DNA from: an uncultured Collinsella sp.
Lineage (GTDB): Bacteria > Actinomycetota > Coriobacteriia > Coriobacteriales > Coriobacteriaceae
Length of the DNA: 8,187 bases
Direction: 5' to 3'
Assembly: GCA_900541055.1 (NCBI GenBank)
Contig: UQHZ01000043.1
Location: 1 to 8,187, forward strand
Shown here: piece by piece, positions 6,071 to 8,187 of the stretch
Layout: the number at the start of each line of letters is the position of its first letter
How positions within the stretch are numbered: position 1 is the stretch's first letter
Made by a program: the position numbers and the translations under genes
The notes under the pieces: generated by a model
The model's input: only the letters and a program-made list of their open reading frames with translations
What the model was told of the DNA's origin: nothing
Databases searched by the model: none

Positions 6071-7689
6071 TGACTGATGTGCGCGAGGCCGCGCAGGGCC
6101 TCATCGAATATGCCATCCACCGATCGATGATCGGACAGGACGATCGCATCTGGGCATACAACACCATTCTGGAGTGTATCGGCTCCACGGGCCCCGCACT
6201 CGACATGACCTGGGCGCTCAAGACCGAGAAGATTTCGCTCGTGCACCCCGATACACTCCCCGACTTTGACCTGGAGGGCACGCTTGCCGCGCTTGCCGAG
6301 GCCGCCGTTGCCAACGGTGCTGCCGAGGACACGGCATCGGGCCGCGACCGCATCGCCATGCGCATCATGGGCGCGCTCATGCCGAGGCCTTCGGTTGTAA
6401 ACGAAGAGTTCAACGGCCGCATGGGCGTCAACGAGCCCCGCGCCGCGACCGACTGGTTCTACGGCCTGTGCTGCGACGCCGGTTACGTGCGCCGCGCCGC
6501 CATCGCGCGCAACATCAAATGGAGCACCCCGACCAACTGGGGCAATCTTGAGATCACCATCAACCTGTCCAAGCCCGAGAAGGACCCGCGCGATATCGCC
6601 GCGGCAGGTGCAGCCAAGAACACGGGCGAGAAGTATCCCGCCTGCCAACTCTGCATCGAAAACGAGGGCTACCCTGGACGCTCTGCCGCAGCCGACGGCG
6701 GTGCCCACCCCGCTCGCCAGAACCTACGCGTTATTCCCATTCAGCTTAATGGCGAGCGCTGGGGCTTCCAGTACAGCCCGTACGCGTACTTTAACGAGCA
6801 CTGCATTGCCATGAGCTCCGAGCATCGCCCGATGCACGTCGACCGTAAGGGACTGACCTGCCTGCTCGACTTTGTCGACCTGTTCCCGCACTACTTTATT
6901 GGCTCCAACGCCGACCTGCCCATCGTGGGCGGCTCGATTCTGTCGCACGACCACTTCCAGGGCGGCGCGCACGAGTTCCCCATGATGCATGCCGCCGAGG
7001 TCTCGCAGTTTAGCGTGCCCGGTTTTGACCAGGTCAGCGGTACCGTGCTGCAGTGGCCGCTCTCGGTACTGCGCCTGCGCTCGCATGACCGCGCTCAGCT
7101 GCTCGACGCTGCCGAGAAGATTATCCTCGCCTGGCGCGAGTGGACCGATGAGTCTGTGGGCGTCATCGCGCACACAGCCGACGGCGTGGCGCACAACACC
7201 GTGACGCCCGTCATCCGCCGCGTCGACTCGCGCGGCAATGCCGGCGGCGAAGTCTACGAGGCCTACCTGGCGCTTCGCTGCAACATCACGACTGACGAGC
7301 ATCCGCTGGGCGTATTCCACCCGCATGCTGAGTACCACCACATCAAGAAGGAGAACATCGGCCTGATCGAGGTCATGGGCCTGGCCATTTTGCCGCCGCG
7401 CTTGGTTCCCGAGCTCGGCGCTGTCCGCGAGCACTTGCTGGCGGCCAAGGCCGATGCCAGCTACGACCTTGCCGGTGCGCTCGAGGGCGACGACCTTTGC
7501 CGCAGCCACGCCGCATGGGCCAAGGACGTCTTTGCCCGCCGCGCCGACGAGCTTACGGCCGACAACGCCATCGACATCCTGCACGAGGAGGTCGGCGTGG
7601 TGTTTGGCCACGTGCTCGATAACGCCGGCGTCTTTAAGTGGGACGAAGCCGGCCGCGCCGCCCAGCAGCGCTTTATCGACTCGCTATAG
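6061..7689 (+). CDS. galT: Galactose-1-phosphate uridylyltransferase, type II
   Basis: A 542-residue enzyme of the second GalT type (Bacillus/Lactobacillus style, about 500 residues), distinct from the shorter E. coli form. It swaps UMP between UDP-glucose and galactose-1-phosphate, giving glucose-1-phosphate and UDP-galactose. The nucleotidyl-transfer motif is GGSILSHDHFQGG (290-302), with the presumed nucleophile among His296/His298; other family landmarks are NWGNLEITINLSKPEKDP (159-176), YPACQLCIENEGYPGR (192-207) with a CxxC pair, and FPHYFIGSNADLPIVGG (275-291). The ATG at 6061 lies inside the galK end with AAGGGGG 10 nt upstream; an in-frame ATG at 6070 shares its A with the galK stop (TAATG) and would give 539 residues by translational coupling. 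I cannot decide between them. A strong terminator follows. No galE is adjacent. Confidence 0.94.
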   Translation: MAVMTDVREAAQGLIEYAIHRSMIGQDDRIWAYNTILECIGSTGPALDMTWALKTEKISLVHPDTLPDFDLEGTLAALAEAAVANGAAEDTASGRDRIAMRIMGALMPRPSVVNEEFNGRMGVNEPRAATDWFYGLCCDAGYVRRAAIARNIKWSTPTNWGNLEITINLSKPEKDPRDIAAAGAAKNTGEKYPACQLCIENEGYPGRSAAADGGAHPARQNLRVIPIQLNGERWGFQYSPYAYFNEHCIAMSSEHRPMHVDRKGLTCLLDFVDLFPHYFIGSNADLPIVGGSILSHDHFQGGAHEFPMMHAAEVSQFSVPGFDQVSGTVLQWPLSVLRLRSHDRAQLLDAAEKIILAWREWTDESVGVIAHTADGVAHNTVTPVIRRVDSRGNAGGEVYEAYLALRCNITTDEHPLGVFHPHAEYHHIKKENIGLIEVMGLAILPPRLVPELGAVREHLLAAKADASYDLAGALEGDDLCRSHAAWAKDVFARRADELTADNAIDILHEEVGVVFGHVLDNAGVFKWDEAGRAAQQRFIDSL

Positions 7690-7743
7690 AGCACGGGCCC
7701 GAACGTTCAACAGCAGCCTGCACGACATAGCCACCTACACGAC

Positions 7744-7783
7744 AACGGCGCCCGCCGGCAACATCGCCGACGGGCGCCGTTTT
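7744..7783 (+). terminator. Intrinsic terminator of galKT
   Basis: An 11-bp stem, AACGGCGCCCG (7744-7754) with CGGGCGCCGTT (7771-7781), continues after one mismatch into CGGC/GCCG (7756-7759, 7766-7769) with a 6-nt loop. The run of T at 7780-7783 completes a classic rho-independent terminator 55 bp after the galT stop. Confidence 0.88.
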
Positions 7784-7874
7784 CTGATGCAAGGGTAACT
7801 AATTAGCACCAAAACAAGGAGTGTCCCAAACTGCCGGCAGAAAAAGAACGTCCCCAGATGCCTACCTAAACCCT

Positions 7875-7964
7875 CACATTATTCGATGGAAAAACGTGAT
7901 TGCCTCCCACATTATTCGATGGAAAGACGTGGTTCATTCCCACGTTTTTCAATGGAAAGACCAA
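7875..7964. repeat. Array of three 24-bp imperfect palindromes, 33-bp period
   Basis: Units start at 7875, 7908 and 7941, exactly 33 bp apart. Each is a 10-bp left arm (CACATTATTC, CACATTATTC, CACGTTTTTC), a 4-bp centre (GATG, GATG, AATG) and a 10-bp right arm (GAAAAACGTG, GAAAGACGTG, GAAAGACCAA). The right arm is close to the reverse complement of the left, so each unit is dyad-symmetric; the last has lost its outer right end. The 9-bp gaps between units 1-2 and 2-3 differ in sequence. The right arm of unit 2 and left arm of unit 3 also pair as an 11-bp stem with one G-T (7922-7932 with 7940-7950). Unit 3 lies at the -35 region of the ATPase promoter, so the array looks like a multi-site operator. 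Confidence 0.8.
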
Positions 7965-7972
7965 AACAGTCT

Positions 7973-7997
7973 TATACTAAACATGATCGTTAGGAGG
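7973..7997 (+). promoter_or_regulatory. ATPase -10 box and ribosome binding site
   Basis: TATACT (7973-7978) is a good -10. No consensus -35 lies 16-19 bp upstream; that place is taken by palindrome unit 3, so an activator may be needed or a repressor may sit there. AGGAGG (7992-7997) is 4 nt before the ATG at 8002, slightly close. Confidence 0.6.
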
Positions 7998-8001
7998 CAG
8001 T

Positions 8002-8187
8002 ATGCAGCGACAGCTAATGGACGAACTCATCGCTTGGAAATCTAGGGCAAACCGCAAGCCCCTCCTGCTTAAGGGGGCCCGCCAGACGGGAAAAACCTGG
8101 CTTCTCAACGAATTCGCAGGCCAGCAGTATCAAAACGTCATTCGTTTTGACTTTATGCTCGAGCCGAGCACACGCTCGCTGTTCGAT
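8002..8187 (+). CDS. AAA-family ATPase (AAA_14/DUF4143 type), 5' part only
   Basis: The first 62 residues of a protein that runs off the window end. A Walker A loop, GARQTGKT (25-32), sits right after a short amphipathic start (MQRQLMDELIAWK), followed by WLLNEFA and VIRFDF. This is the usual beginning of the AAA_14 ATPases, which generally carry a C-terminal DUF4143 domain and are about 400 residues long; the C-terminal part is not visible here, so DUF4143 is an expectation only. The cellular role of these common accessory ATPases is poorly known. The start is the ATG at 8002, preceded by AGGAGG. The gene has its own promoter after the galKT terminator, and its region is AT-richer than the gal genes, so it may be a later acquisition. 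Confidence 0.85.
   Translation, partial: MQRQLMDELIAWKSRANRKPLLLKGARQTGKTWLLNEFAGQQYQNVIRFDFMLEPSTRSLFD

Larger units (their letters stand above)
7690..8001. other. galT to ATPase intergenic region
   Basis: 312 bp without a convincing gene. It holds the galKT terminator (7744-7783), a stretch at 7784-7874 in which I see nothing, the 33-bp-spaced palindrome array (7875-7964), and the ATPase promoter and ribosome binding site. From about 7795 the sequence is clearly more AT-rich than the gal operon. Confidence 0.6.

Noticed and set aside
7875..7964. Repeats resembling a small CRISPR array
   Set aside because: Only three units with 9-bp gaps, too short for spacers; the units are dyad-symmetric and sit on a promoter, and no cas gene is seen.
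7821..8045. Open frame of 74 codons with a repeated HIIRWKDV-like peptide
   Set aside because: It starts at a GTG with no ribosome binding site spacing; the peptide repeat is simply the 33-bp (11-codon) DNA repeat, and the frame runs through the promoter and into the ATPase in another frame.

Overview
The window looks like chromosomal DNA from a high-GC anaerobic gut actinobacterium of the Coriobacteriia, most like Collinsella. This is inferred from base composition, the style of the encoded proteins and the gene mix (FprA-type flavodiiron protein, type II GalT, AAA_14-like ATPase); no marker gene proves it. The first 31 bases are not biological: they match the Illumina Nextera (Tn5) read-1 adapter, so native sequence starts at about 32.

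Layout. 135-992 (-) encodes a class II ketose-bisphosphate aldolase with features closer to tagatose-bisphosphate aldolases than to B. subtilis FbaA. A 334-bp divergent region separates it from 1327-2130 (+), a DeoR-family regulator. A perfect 14-bp hairpin (2136-2172) lies between deoR and the convergent 2205-3365 (-) flavodiiron protein, and has the U-tract of a terminator for the latter. The flavodiiron promoter region holds two dyads. Upstream of it, 3495-4526 (-) encodes a LacI-family regulator divergent from galK (4865-6070, +) and galT (6061-7689, +), which overlap by 10 bp. The 338-bp lacI/galK intergenic region carries three copies of a 13-bp element centred on ACGT, the best candidates for the LacI-family operators. 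A strong terminator closes galKT. Before the truncated AAA-family ATPase at 8002-8187 lies an AT-rich segment with three 24-bp imperfect palindromes at exact 33-bp spacing, next to the ATPase promoter.

How it works together. galK and galT form the galactose to galactose-1-phosphate to glucose-1-phosphate/UDP-galactose part of the Leloir pathway, probably controlled by the divergent LacI-type protein; no galE or galactose transporter is in view. The aldolase/DeoR pair is a separate, probably sugar-responsive unit. The flavodiiron protein is an oxygen or NO detoxification function. The ATPase is unrelated to sugar use and may belong to an accessory block beyond the window.

Most interesting are the 33-bp palindrome array before the ATPase and the triple operator set at the gal locus. 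I see no defence system, CRISPR array, RNA gene, prophage or complete mobile element.
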